A stretch of DNA of 63,388 nucleotides from Allochromatium humboldtianum (GTDB lineage Bacteria > Pseudomonadota > Gammaproteobacteria > Chromatiales > Chromatiaceae). Positions 1-7,739 of this stretch are shown here, in pieces (position 1 is the stretch's first letter; each line of letters starts with the position of its first letter). The notes under the pieces were generated by a model, which saw only the letters and a list, made by a program, of their open reading frames with translations, was not told the DNA's origin and made no database searches. The position numbers and the translations under genes are program-made. Location: assembly GCF_013385175.1 (NCBI RefSeq), contig NZ_JABZEO010000017.1, positions 1 to 63,388 of the forward strand, in the 5' to 3' direction.

Positions 1-316
1 CGGTTGCCGTATAGCCGCCGCCAGTTACTGATGCCAGCGTTAGACTGTAATACCCATCCGTAGAAGTGGTCGGAAATCCAAGAGCGCTCCAAGCCGTCGT
101 CGTCGTTACATACCCAAGCCCAGATGCCCGACGTTTCTGCTGTTCCATTTCAATGTTCATTAATGCCGCATGAGCATCCGCCCGACGCGACTTGAACATA
201 TATTCTCTATAACTCGGATACGCAATCGCCGCCAAAATCCCAATAGTCGCAACCGTAATCATCAGCTCGATCAGCGTGAAACCCGATGGCTTCCGACAAT
301 GTCTTTGGTGCAGCAT
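1..316 (-). CDS. Type IV pilin (PilE-like), 3' end outside window
   Basis: The minus strand encodes the start of a type IV pilin: a short basic leader ending KPSG, then the class III prepilin cleavage site [21 protein letters not shown] with the invariant Glu at position 5 of the mature protein and the hydrophobic helix used for assembly. It continues with [20 protein letters not shown], typical of PilE minor or major pilins. The ATG at 314-316 gives a 12-residue leader and has an AGGA seven bases upstream. The reading frame stays open to the window edge, so the C-terminal disulfide region cannot be seen. The product would be processed by PilD and assembled into a pilus fibre; pilS and pilR lie in the same window. 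Confidence 0.85.
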   Translation of the reverse strand, partial: MLHQRHCRKPSGFTLIELMITVATIGILAAIAYPSYREYMFKSRRADAHAALMNIEMEQQKRRASGLGYVTTTTAWSALGFPTTSTDGYYSLTLASVTGGGYTAT

Positions 317-813
317 CACATCATCCTGTTCGGTTAGGGGGTGTCTGGTATCAGGGGCGTGGACAAAGGGTTTTGTTCTTGCTTGAGGCGGGACGGGGTC
401 TGTGTCTCATCCCGCGCGTCTCCGGCATCGGCAACCGAGGGCGGCTCCAGACCTCACGGACGGTGTGAATGCTATGTCCGATGGACGGGTTTTTGCCGGG
501 GGGAGACACTGACAGTGCCGATGTTTTCAGCCGTGTTAAACATAGCTCAAATATCTTGCTGTTTCCGGACTCAGTTTGCATTTTTCTCATTCGATCGACG
601 AAAAAGTATTCGCCGCCCCCATCTACACCGCCAGAACGGTTCAACAGCATTCCCACGCGTGCATCGTCAGCCCGTCGCCTGACTGGACTCTCGCCCATGA
701 ACCGCCCCATCGCCCCCGGATCAACGGCGTCTTCAAAGTCCTGCTCGGCGCAGAGTCCAGCCGCGCTGCGGCTGCTGATCCACACCGCTTGCCGGATGAG
801 ATCGACACCAGCA

Positions 814-866
814 TGGGTCCACCTTGAACCCAGAGTGGGTCCAGCCACGACCACGCGGTGGGTCCA
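814..866. repeat. Three spaced copies of TGGGTCCA
   Basis: The octamer TGGGTCCA occurs at 814-821, 836-843 and 859-866, that is at 22- and 23-base intervals, about two helical turns. The first and third copies extend to TGGGTCCACC. Spacing of this kind is typical of iterated protein-binding sites, but no regulator is suggested by the context and the copies could be chance in a repetitive GC-rich stretch. Confidence 0.35.
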
Positions 867-1251
867 CCCTGGCCCCTAAACGAACGAAGTCTTAACGAAC
901 AACAACAACGCCCCGCCGCCCCCCTCGGTGAGCCGGACCTGACGCTGAAATCTGGAAGGATCGATCGAAGCGGCGCGCCGTCGGCGGCCACAGCGCAGGT
1001 TCGTGTGCGCGGCAGGACTCGACAACGGCGAAGAGATGCAGCGCACCGCTGCCGCCACACCCAGCGCCCCCACGCCGCCCGCGCACCCCGGACACCGAAG
1101 CCGTCTATTCCGCCGCCCACGCCCTCTACGTCCCCGCCCCCCGCCCAAGCGCCTGCTTGAAGCCTTCGCCAGCGCCCATCAACGGTTACCGCTCGGCAGA
1201 ATGCACCGAACCGATGAACCGATCAGGGAGCGGACTCCAACCCTCTCGCTG

Positions 1252-1260
1252 TGCGATAAT
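1252..1260 (+). promoter_or_regulatory. Possible extended -10 promoter for yajC-secD-secF
   Basis: TGCGATAAT matches an extended -10 element (TGN followed by a 5/6 match to TATAAT) about 125 bases before the yajC start. No good -35 is seen at the usual distance, which is tolerated with an extended -10. It is the best promoter-like sequence upstream of the operon. Confidence 0.3.
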
Positions 1261-1385
1261 CCCCCGCTGTTTTCGTGGGCCGTCTCGCGACCCGGACGCG
1301 ACGGCCCGTTCGCGCCCCGTGGCGCCCACTTCGGATCAGCGTCGAGCACGCGATCCACCTGACATTTGAACCAAGGAACCGATCC

Positions 1386-1718
1386 ATGAGCTTCTTCATC
1401 CCCGACGCCCTGGCCCAGGGCGAGGCCGTCGCACCGGCCGGCGATCCCTTCATGGCCCTGCTGCCGCTGGTCCTGTTCGCCGTCGTCTTCTACTTCCTGC
1501 TGATCCGCCCCCAGGCCAAACGCCAGAAGGAACACCGCAAGATGGTCGAGGCCCTGACCAAGGGCGACGAGATCATCACCATGGGCGGCATGGCCGGACG
1601 CATCGCCGACATCGGCGAGAACTTCGCCCTGGTCGAAGTCGCCGACGGCATGAAGGTCAAGATCCGCCGCACCGCCGTGGAATCCGTGCTGCCGAAGGGC
1701 ACGCTGCAGGAACTCTGA
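1386..1718 (+). CDS. yajC: Sec translocon accessory protein YajC
   Basis: A 110-residue inner-membrane protein that forms a heterotrimer with SecD and SecF and helps SecYEG-dependent export. One transmembrane helix near residues 20-40 (LLPLVLFAVVFYFLLIRPQ) is followed by the family signature RPQAKRQKEH and a small cytosolic domain containing GDEIITMGGMAG. The ATG at 1386 was chosen because MSFFIPDALAQ is the usual YajC beginning; the frame is open further upstream, but that extension has no family character. secD follows about 100 bases later. A tgt gene, the common upstream neighbour, is not seen. Confidence 0.95.
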   Translation: MSFFIPDALAQGEAVAPAGDPFMALLPLVLFAVVFYFLLIRPQAKRQKEHRKMVEALTKGDEIITMGGMAGRIADIGENFALVEVADGMKVKIRRTAVESVLPKGTLQEL

Positions 1719-1818
1719 CCCCGCCTTCCTGATCCGGAGCGGATCGCCGTCTGGCGATCCCTCCAGACCGCTCCCGCCCACGCGCGGCGAACCGCCATCC
1801 TCCAATGCTGGAGCCCCA

Positions 1819-3675
1819 ATGAACCGATACCCCTTGTGGAAGAATCTACTCATCCTGGGCGTCATCCTGGCCGGCCTGCTGCTGGCCTGGCCGAACCTCT
1901 ATTCCCAGGATCCATCGATCGAGATCACGGCTGCGCGCGGTCATGAGATCAGCGAGGCCAGTCCCGGCGAGATCAAGGCCGCGCTCGAGAACGCCAAGGT
2001 GCCGCTCAAGGGCATCGAGTCCCTGGAAGGCGGCAAGCTGCTCGCCCGTTTCGACACGCCCGGCGAACAGTTGCGCGCTCAGGAGGCCATCGAGCGCACC
2101 CTGTCCGAACGCTACCGCACCGCGCTCACCCAGTCGGCCGACCTGCCCGGCTGGATGCGCTGGCTGGGTCTCAATCAGATGTCGCTCGGTCTGGATCTGC
2201 GCGGCGGTATCCACGTCGTCATCGACGTCGACATGGAGACCGCGCTCGAACAGGCCGTCGAGCGCTACAGCGGCGATCTGCGCACCCTGCTGCGCGAGGA
2301 CAAGATCCGCTATCTGACCCTGACCCGCGACGGCGCCAACATCCTGATCCGTTTCGAGGATGCGGCGACTCGCGACGCTGGCGAAAAGAAACTCAAGCGC
2401 GAGTTCCGCGAACTCGACATCCAGGCGAGCGAGGAATCCGGCGCCTTCGTGCTGCGCGCCGGCCTGCCCGAGACCGAGCAGCAGAAGATCAAGGACTTCG
2501 CGCTCCAGCAGAACATCACCACCCTGCGCAATCGCGTCAACGCGCTCGGCGTGGCCGAGCCGAGCATCGCTCGTCAGGGCGAGCGGCGCATCGTCGTCGA
2601 GCTGCCGGGCGCTCAGGATCCGGGTCGTCTGAAGGAAATCCTCGGCGCCACCGCCACGCTCGAATACCGCCTGGTCGACACCGAGGGCAGTGTCGCCGAC
2701 GCCGTTGCCGGACGTCCGCCCGTGGGCAGCAAGCTCTACTACGAGCGCAACGGCGCCCCGATCCTGCTCAAGCGCCGCGTGATCGTCACCGGCGACCAGA
2801 TCACCGACGCCTCGGCCGGCTTCGACAGCCAGAGCGGCAGTCCGGCGGTGTTCGTCAATCTCGACGGTCAGGGCGCGCGGCGCATGCGCGACGTCACCAC
2901 CGAGAACGTCGGCAAGCCGATGGCCGTGGTCTTCATCGAGAACCGCACCACGACCAAGCTGGTCGACGGCGAGCCGGTCAAGACCACGCGCAAGGTCGAG
3001 GAAGTCATCAGCGTCGCCACCATCCGCGAGCCGTTCGGCCGGCGCTTCCAGACCACCGGCCTGGACAGCAGCGCCGAGGCCCACGACACAGCGCTCCTGC
3101 TGCGCTCGGGCGCGCTCGCCGCTCCGATCGAGATCGTCGAGGAACGCACCATCGGCCCCAGCCTGGGTCAGGACAATATCGACCAGGGTCTGGCCTCGGT
3201 CATGCTCGGCATGGGACTGGTGCTGCTGTTCATGGCCGTCTATTACCGGGTGTTCGGTCTGGTGGCCAATCTGGCCCTGGTGATCAACCTGGTCATGACC
3301 GTCGCCGTGCTCTCCATGCTCCAGGCGACCCTCACACTACCCGGCATCGCCGGCATCGTGCTCACCATCGGTATGGCCGTGGACGCCAATGTGCTCATCT
3401 ACGAGCGTATCCGCGAGGAGATCCGCAACGGCAACTCGCCCCAGGCCAGCATCCACGCCGGCTTCGACAAGGCGTTCTCGACCATCGTCGATGCCAACGT
3501 GACCACGCTGATCGCCGCCGTGGTGCTGTTCAGCTTCGGCACAGGCCCGATCAAGGGCTTTGCGGTGACGCTGTTCATCGGCATCATCACCTCCATGTTC
3601 ACCGCCATCCTCGGCTCGCGCGCCCTGATCAATCTGATCTATGGCGGTCGACGACTGAACAAGCTGGCCATCTGA
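1819..3675 (+). CDS. secD: Protein translocase subunit SecD
   Basis: A 618-residue RND-like membrane protein that uses the proton gradient to pull exported proteins across the inner membrane with SecF. There is an N-terminal transmembrane helix (NLLILGVILAGLLLAWPNLYS), the SecD motif LGLDLRGG near residue 125, a large periplasmic P1 domain, then five C-terminal transmembrane helices with LTIGMAVDANVLIYERIREE, the conserved proton-path segment carrying the functional Asp. Length fits the gammaproteobacterial family. The gene starts ATG after yajC and is followed by secF with 13 bases between stop and start, so the three form one transcription unit. Confidence 0.97.
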   Translation: MNRYPLWKNLLILGVILAGLLLAWPNLYSQDPSIEITAARGHEISEASPGEIKAALENAKVPLKGIESLEGGKLLARFDTPGEQLRAQEAIERTLSERYRTALTQSADLPGWMRWLGLNQMSLGLDLRGGIHVVIDVDMETALEQAVERYSGDLRTLLREDKIRYLTLTRDGANILIRFEDAATRDAGEKKLKREFRELDIQASEESGAFVLRAGLPETEQQKIKDFALQQNITTLRNRVNALGVAEPSIARQGERRIVVELPGAQDPGRLKEILGATATLEYRLVDTEGSVADAVAGRPPVGSKLYYERNGAPILLKRRVIVTGDQITDASAGFDSQSGSPAVFVNLDGQGARRMRDVTTENVGKPMAVVFIENRTTTKLVDGEPVKTTRKVEEVISVATIREPFGRRFQTTGLDSSAEAHDTALLLRSGALAAPIEIVEERTIGPSLGQDNIDQGLASVMLGMGLVLLFMAVYYRVFGLVANLALVINLVMTVAVLSMLQATLTLPGIAGIVLTIGMAVDANVLIYERIREEIRNGNSPQASIHAGFDKAFSTIVDANVTTLIAAVVLFSFGTGPIKGFAVTLFIGIITSMFTAILGSRALINLIYGGRRLNKLAI

Positions 3676-3688
3676 GGAAGCGCGCGCC

Positions 3689-4639
3689 ATGACCCAAAAA
3701 CGCACCATCAACGACTTCGATATCGACTTCATGCGCCAGCGCAAGCCGGCCGCCTGGCTCTCGGGCGTCGTCCTGCTCGTCTGTCTGCTGTCGATCGTCT
3801 TCCGGGGCTTCGACTTCGGGCTGGACTTCACCGGCGGCACCGTGATCGAGCTGGGCTATGCCCAACCCACCGAGCTGAGCGACGTGCGCGCCGTCCTGGA
3901 GACCCAGGGCCACGGCGGGGCCACCATCCAGTATTTCGGTTCGCGCACCGACATCCTGGTGCGTCTGGCGCCGCAGGATGGCGTGGAAGAAGACAGTGCC
4001 AAACTGAGCGATCGCGTCTTCAAGGCACTCAGTCAGGCCGCTCAGGGGCAGGTCGAGCTGCGCCGCGTCGAGTTCGTCGGACCCCAGGTGGGCGAGGAAC
4101 TGCGCGAACAGGGCGGACTGGCGGTGCTGTTCGCGCTGATCGGCATCCTCATCTATGTCGCGCTGCGCTTCGAATGGCGCTTCGCGGTCGGCGCCGTGGT
4201 CGCGACCATGCATGACGTGCTCTTCACCGTCGGCATTTTCTCGCTGTTCCAGATCCCCTTCGATCTGACGGTGCTGGCGGCGGTGTTGGCTGTGATCGGT
4301 TACTCGCTCAACGACACCATCGTCATCTTCGACCGCGTCCGCGAGAGCTTCCGCCGGGTGCGCAAGGGCACGGTGATCGGGATCATCAACAGTGCGATCA
4401 ACGAGACGCTCTCGCGCACCATCGTCACCTCGGGCACCACGCTCCTGGTGCTGGTGGCGCTCTATGTGCTGGGCGGCGAGACCATCAATGGGTTCGCACT
4501 GGCGCTCATCATCGGCGTCCTGGTCGGTACCTACTCGACCATCTATATCGCCACGGCCAGCGTGATCTGGCTCGGCTTGAGCCGCGATGATCTGTTGCCG
4601 GTCAAGAAGGAAGGCGCTGAGCTGGATCCGCTGCCTTAA
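3689..4639 (+). CDS. secF: Protein translocase subunit SecF
   Basis: A 316-residue partner of SecD. It shows the N-terminal helix, the SecF signature FGLDFTGGTVIELGYAQP, a periplasmic loop, and five C-terminal helices including AVIGYSLNDTIVIFDRVRE, which aligns with the conserved functional segment of SecD. The C-terminal tail KKEGAELDP is ordinary. The gene is the last of yajC-secD-secF and is followed within 15 bases by a long perfect hairpin that should end transcription. Confidence 0.97.
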   Translation: MTQKRTINDFDIDFMRQRKPAAWLSGVVLLVCLLSIVFRGFDFGLDFTGGTVIELGYAQPTELSDVRAVLETQGHGGATIQYFGSRTDILVRLAPQDGVEEDSAKLSDRVFKALSQAAQGQVELRRVEFVGPQVGEELREQGGLAVLFALIGILIYVALRFEWRFAVGAVVATMHDVLFTVGIFSLFQIPFDLTVLAAVLAVIGYSLNDTIVIFDRVRESFRRVRKGTVIGIINSAINETLSRTIVTSGTTLLVLVALYVLGGETINGFALALIIGVLVGTYSTIYIATASVIWLGLSRDDLLPVKKEGAELDPLP

Positions 4640-4653
4640 CGGCGAGAAGGAAG

Positions 4654-4697
4654 CTGAAACGAACGACGGGGCCATCAGGCCCCGTCGTTCGTTTCAG
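4654..4697. terminator. Perfect 20-bp hairpin, bidirectional terminator
   Basis: Two 20-base arms (4654-4673 and 4678-4697, beginning CTGAAACGAACGACGGGGCC) are exactly complementary around an ATCA loop. The arms end in GAAAC/GTTTC, so an A-rich and a T-containing flank exists in each direction. It sits between the end of secF on the plus strand and the end of the minus-strand small-peptide genes, so it can serve both transcripts. Confidence 0.85.
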
Positions 4698-4724
4698 TGT
4701 CGGATCAATGGCGACTGGCGGACA

Positions 4725-4823
4725 TCAGCCCCGAATGGCGTAGGGCACCAGGGGCAGCAGGCAAATGGCGACGATGTACCAGAAGGCCCGACGGTCTTGA
4801 GTGCGCAGTGCTTCTTCGCTCAT
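4725..4823 (-). CDS. 32-residue single-helix membrane peptide, copy A
   Basis: A tiny gene with a clear ribosome-binding site (AAAGGTGAACAAG before the ATG) encodes a 32-residue peptide: a polar N-terminus beginning MSEEALRTQDRR, one transmembrane helix FWYIVAICLLPLVPYAI and a short end RG. The Arg-rich N-terminus predicts the N-terminus in the cytoplasm. Its protein is identical to the one encoded 153 bases upstream, although the two genes differ at several third codon positions, so the peptide is under selection. I do not recognise the family. It is the last gene before the shared terminator, and lies downstream of the SQR-like flavoprotein gene in the same direction. Confidence 0.8.
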   Translation of the reverse strand: MSEEALRTQDRRAFWYIVAICLLPLVPYAIRG

Positions 4824-4877
4824 CTTGTTCACCTTTCGAGTCAATGCTTGATCGATTACAGGACGCTCGGGGTCTCT

Positions 4878-4976
4878 TCAGCCCCGAATGGCGTAGGGCA
4901 CCAGGGGCAGCAGGCAAATGGCGACGATATACCAGAAGGCGCGACGGTCTTGGGTACGCAGGGCTTCTTCGCTCAT
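4878..4976 (-). CDS. 32-residue single-helix membrane peptide, copy B
   Basis: This gene gives exactly the same 32-residue product as copy A but with synonymous differences (for example GCC/GCA for Ala5, CGT/CGC and ACC/ACT for the following codons). The AAAGGTGATCAAG ribosome-binding site matches that of copy A, and similarity reaches about 30 bases upstream of each start (GATCAA.CAT.GACTC), so the duplicated unit includes its own translation signals. It lies about 200 bases after the SQR-like gene. Size and topology recall small accessory subunits of membrane enzymes, such as those of quinol oxidases, but that is inference. Confidence 0.8.
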   Translation of the reverse strand: MSEEALRTQDRRAFWYIVAICLLPLVPYAIRG

Positions 4977-5175
4977 CTTGATCACCTTTGAGTCGATGTT
5001 TGATCGAAAGAGGCTGTGGACGACTCGACCTCGGCTCCAGCGCCCTGTCGTCTCGTCCATCGGCCTACGGTTGCCAAGATAGTCACCTTTCCAGCAGCTT
5101 CAACGAATACCGCTTTTAGTCCGTGGATATTTCGCACCATTCTACTGCGAAATAAAGATCAACCCATTGATTCGA

Positions 5176-6303
5176 TTAGCGATAACGGCGCAGATACAGC
5201 CACTCGAAAAACCGTTTGAGCCAGTGGAACAGCCGCATCGAGGGCAGGACCAGATTGAACGTCTCGGTGCGCGCGACCAGCATGCCGCTGTCGTTGGTGT
5301 CGACGATACAGAGCAGCTCGACGCGGAAAGTCTCCTTCGGCTCCCGACCGGCGAACTCGGCGAGCAGATTGCGCGCTGCCGCGCGGGCTTGCAGATCGGC
5401 CATGTGGCCCTGCTTGGGCATCCAGTCGGGACCGGGGAAGCTGCCCGAGTCGCCCGCGACATAGACCCGCTCGAAGCCCGGCGCCCGGCACTGGGCATCG
5501 GCCTGGAGCAAGCCGCCCGGCGAGCGCGGCAGGTCGGTGTCGTCGAACCAGGCGTTGCCCGTCAGACCCGGCATGAAGAGGATGAGATCGGCGTCGAAGG
5601 TTTCGGCCTCGGTCGTGATCTGGCTGTCGCTGAAGCCCTTGAGCTTGTGGCCCAGATGGGTCTGGATGCCGCGACGCGCCATCTCGGCGAGCAGACCGTC
5701 GACCGCCTTGGGTCCGAGCCGGTTGCCGGGGCGCTCGGCGGGCGTGAAGAAATGCAGGGTGAATTTGTCGCGCCGTCCTTCGCGCCTGAGCTGATTGTCC
5801 ATCCCGAACAGGAACTCGAAGATCGGGCCGCCGCGCATCGAGCTGGGTTCGTTGGGATTGCCGGCGAAGCCCATGGCGATGTGACCGCCATCCATGGCCC
5901 GCACCCGGTCGCGGATCTCCTTGGCGGCGGCCACGCCCTCACAGGGGACGATGGCGTGCTCGATGCCGGGGAGCTTCTTGATGAAGCGCCCGCCGCTGGC
6001 GATGATGAGACCGTCGTTCTCGACCGTGCCGTGCGTGGTCTCCAGCAGACGCCCGCCGTTCTTGAGTCCGGTCGCCTCGCCGGCCAGATGCCGGATCTTC
6101 ATGCGCTCGAAGAAAGGGCGCAGGTCGATGACCAGATCGTCGCCCGTGCGCAGACCGCTGGGCACCCAGATCAGCCCTGGATAGTAGACGAACTCGGGTC
6201 GGCGGCTGACGAGCGTGATCTCGATTTCAGGGGCGCGCTTGCGCAATTCGATGACGGCCGTCAGCGCGGCGAAACCGGAACCGACGATAGTGACGCGTTG
6301 CAT
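5176..6303 (-). CDS. Sulfide:quinone oxidoreductase-like FAD flavoprotein
   Basis: A 375-residue flavoprotein of the SQR/flavocytochrome c sulfide dehydrogenase group. It starts with the FAD-binding turn VTIVGSGFAALTAV, has the second FAD motif RVYVAGDSGSFPGPDWMPKQ near 279-298, and ends in a basic aromatic amphipathic segment FHWLKRFFEWLYLRRYR that could sit on the membrane. Cys121 and Cys332 fit two of the three redox cysteines of classical SQR; the middle one is absent (PSSMRGGPIFEF), and Cys272 is near the second FAD motif. Oxidation of sulfide or another sulfur donor with electrons passed to quinone is likely, though the subtype is uncertain. The ATG at 6303 puts the FAD motif at residue 4. 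Two small membrane-peptide genes follow. Confidence 0.75.
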   Translation of the reverse strand: MQRVTIVGSGFAALTAVIELRKRAPEIEITLVSRRPEFVYYPGLIWVPSGLRTGDDLVIDLRPFFERMKIRHLAGEATGLKNGGRLLETTHGTVENDGLIIASGGRFIKKLPGIEHAIVPCEGVAAAKEIRDRVRAMDGGHIAMGFAGNPNEPSSMRGGPIFEFLFGMDNQLRREGRRDKFTLHFFTPAERPGNRLGPKAVDGLLAEMARRGIQTHLGHKLKGFSDSQITTEAETFDADLILFMPGLTGNAWFDDTDLPRSPGGLLQADAQCRAPGFERVYVAGDSGSFPGPDWMPKQGHMADLQARAAARNLLAEFAGREPKETFRVELLCIVDTNDSGMLVARTETFNLVLPSMRLFHWLKRFFEWLYLRRYR

Positions 6304-6427
6304 GATGTCAGTGACTCCAGTCCAGAAAGGTTGAATTCCAGTTCGATCGCGATCCGACCGGAAGGCTCGAATCGCACCCGGCCTTGATACCATGCGCCGG
6401 CCTGGGGCGCATTGACATTGCAGCCAG

Positions 6428-7043
6428 TCAGTCCGCCAACAAGGGTTGCAGCGTCGGCCAGACATTGTCGAGAAGTCGCTCCTGCGCCTCGGCGGTCGGA
6501 TGAAGCCCATCGGCCTGCATCAGACTCCAGTCCTCGGCCACGCCCTTGAGCAGGGTCGGCACCAGGGGCACGCCCTGCTCGGCGGCGACCTCCATAAACA
6601 CGGCTTGAAAGCCGTCTGTGTAGGACGCACCATAGTTGGGCGGCAGTCGTACCCCAATGAGCAATACGCGCGCGCCTGCTTCACGCCCCTGGATGACGAG
6701 CCGCGTGAGATTCTCGCGCATCACGGCGAAGTCCCAGCCGCGCAGTCCATCGTTGGCACCGAGCTGGATGACGAGCACGGCCGGACGATGGCGTTCGAGC
6801 AGCGCCGGCAGGCGCGTCAGCCCACCGACCGTGGTCTCGCCGGACACACTGGCATTGACCACCCGATGCGGCCAGCCGGTACGCTCGATGCGTTCGGCGA
6901 GCCGCGCCACCCAGCCGCGTTCGGTGTCGATGCCATACCCGGCGCTCAGACTGTCGCCCAGCACCAGCACCACGGGCGCCTCGGCCAATGCCGTTCCAAG
7001 CGGCAGACACAGCGTCGCAATCAGAATCAGGAGTCGATGTCTC

Positions 7044-7045
<2 letters not shown>
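6428..7045 (-). CDS. tesA: Periplasmic SGNH esterase / acyl-CoA thioesterase I
   Basis: A 205-residue GDSL-family hydrolase. It has a signal peptide (MRHRLLILIATLCLPLGTALA), block I VLGDSLSAGYG with the catalytic Ser, block II SVSGETTVGG, block III GANDGLRG and block V DGLHPTAEAQ with the catalytic Asp and His. TesA acts in the periplasm on acyl-CoA, aryl esters and lysophospholipids. It is divergent from the ABC transporter genes exactly as in E. coli tesA-ybbA-ybbP. Its start codon and that of the divergent gene overlap within CATG. Confidence 0.93.

Positions 7046-7735
<690 letters not shown>

Positions 7736-7739
<4 letters not shown>

Larger units (their letters stand above)
317..1385. 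other. Gene-poor stretch between pilin and yajC, with a possible decayed Rpn-type nuclease fragment
   Basis: No frame here looks like a maintained gene; the longest open frames are Pro/Arg-rich and overlap on both strands. Around 690-830 the plus strand can be read, with a frame change, as pieces such as GVFKVLLG and HRLPDEID, which resemble the start of Rpn/YhgA-like PD-(D/E)XK transposase-nuclease proteins (FKALL...LP.EI). A C-terminal fragment of such a protein is present near 52.2 kb. The fragment call is weak. The stretch also holds three spaced 8-mers and a possible promoter for yajC. Confidence 0.35.

Noticed and set aside
640-870. Possible N-terminal scrap of an Rpn-type nuclease
   Set aside because: Only short pieces (FKVLLG, RLPDEID) fit and a frame change is needed; mentioned with the intergenic stretch but not called as a pseudogene of its own.
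4878-5060. Small membrane peptides as light-harvesting LH1/LH2 alpha or beta chains
   Set aside because: They have no His for bacteriochlorophyll binding and are shorter than antenna polypeptides.
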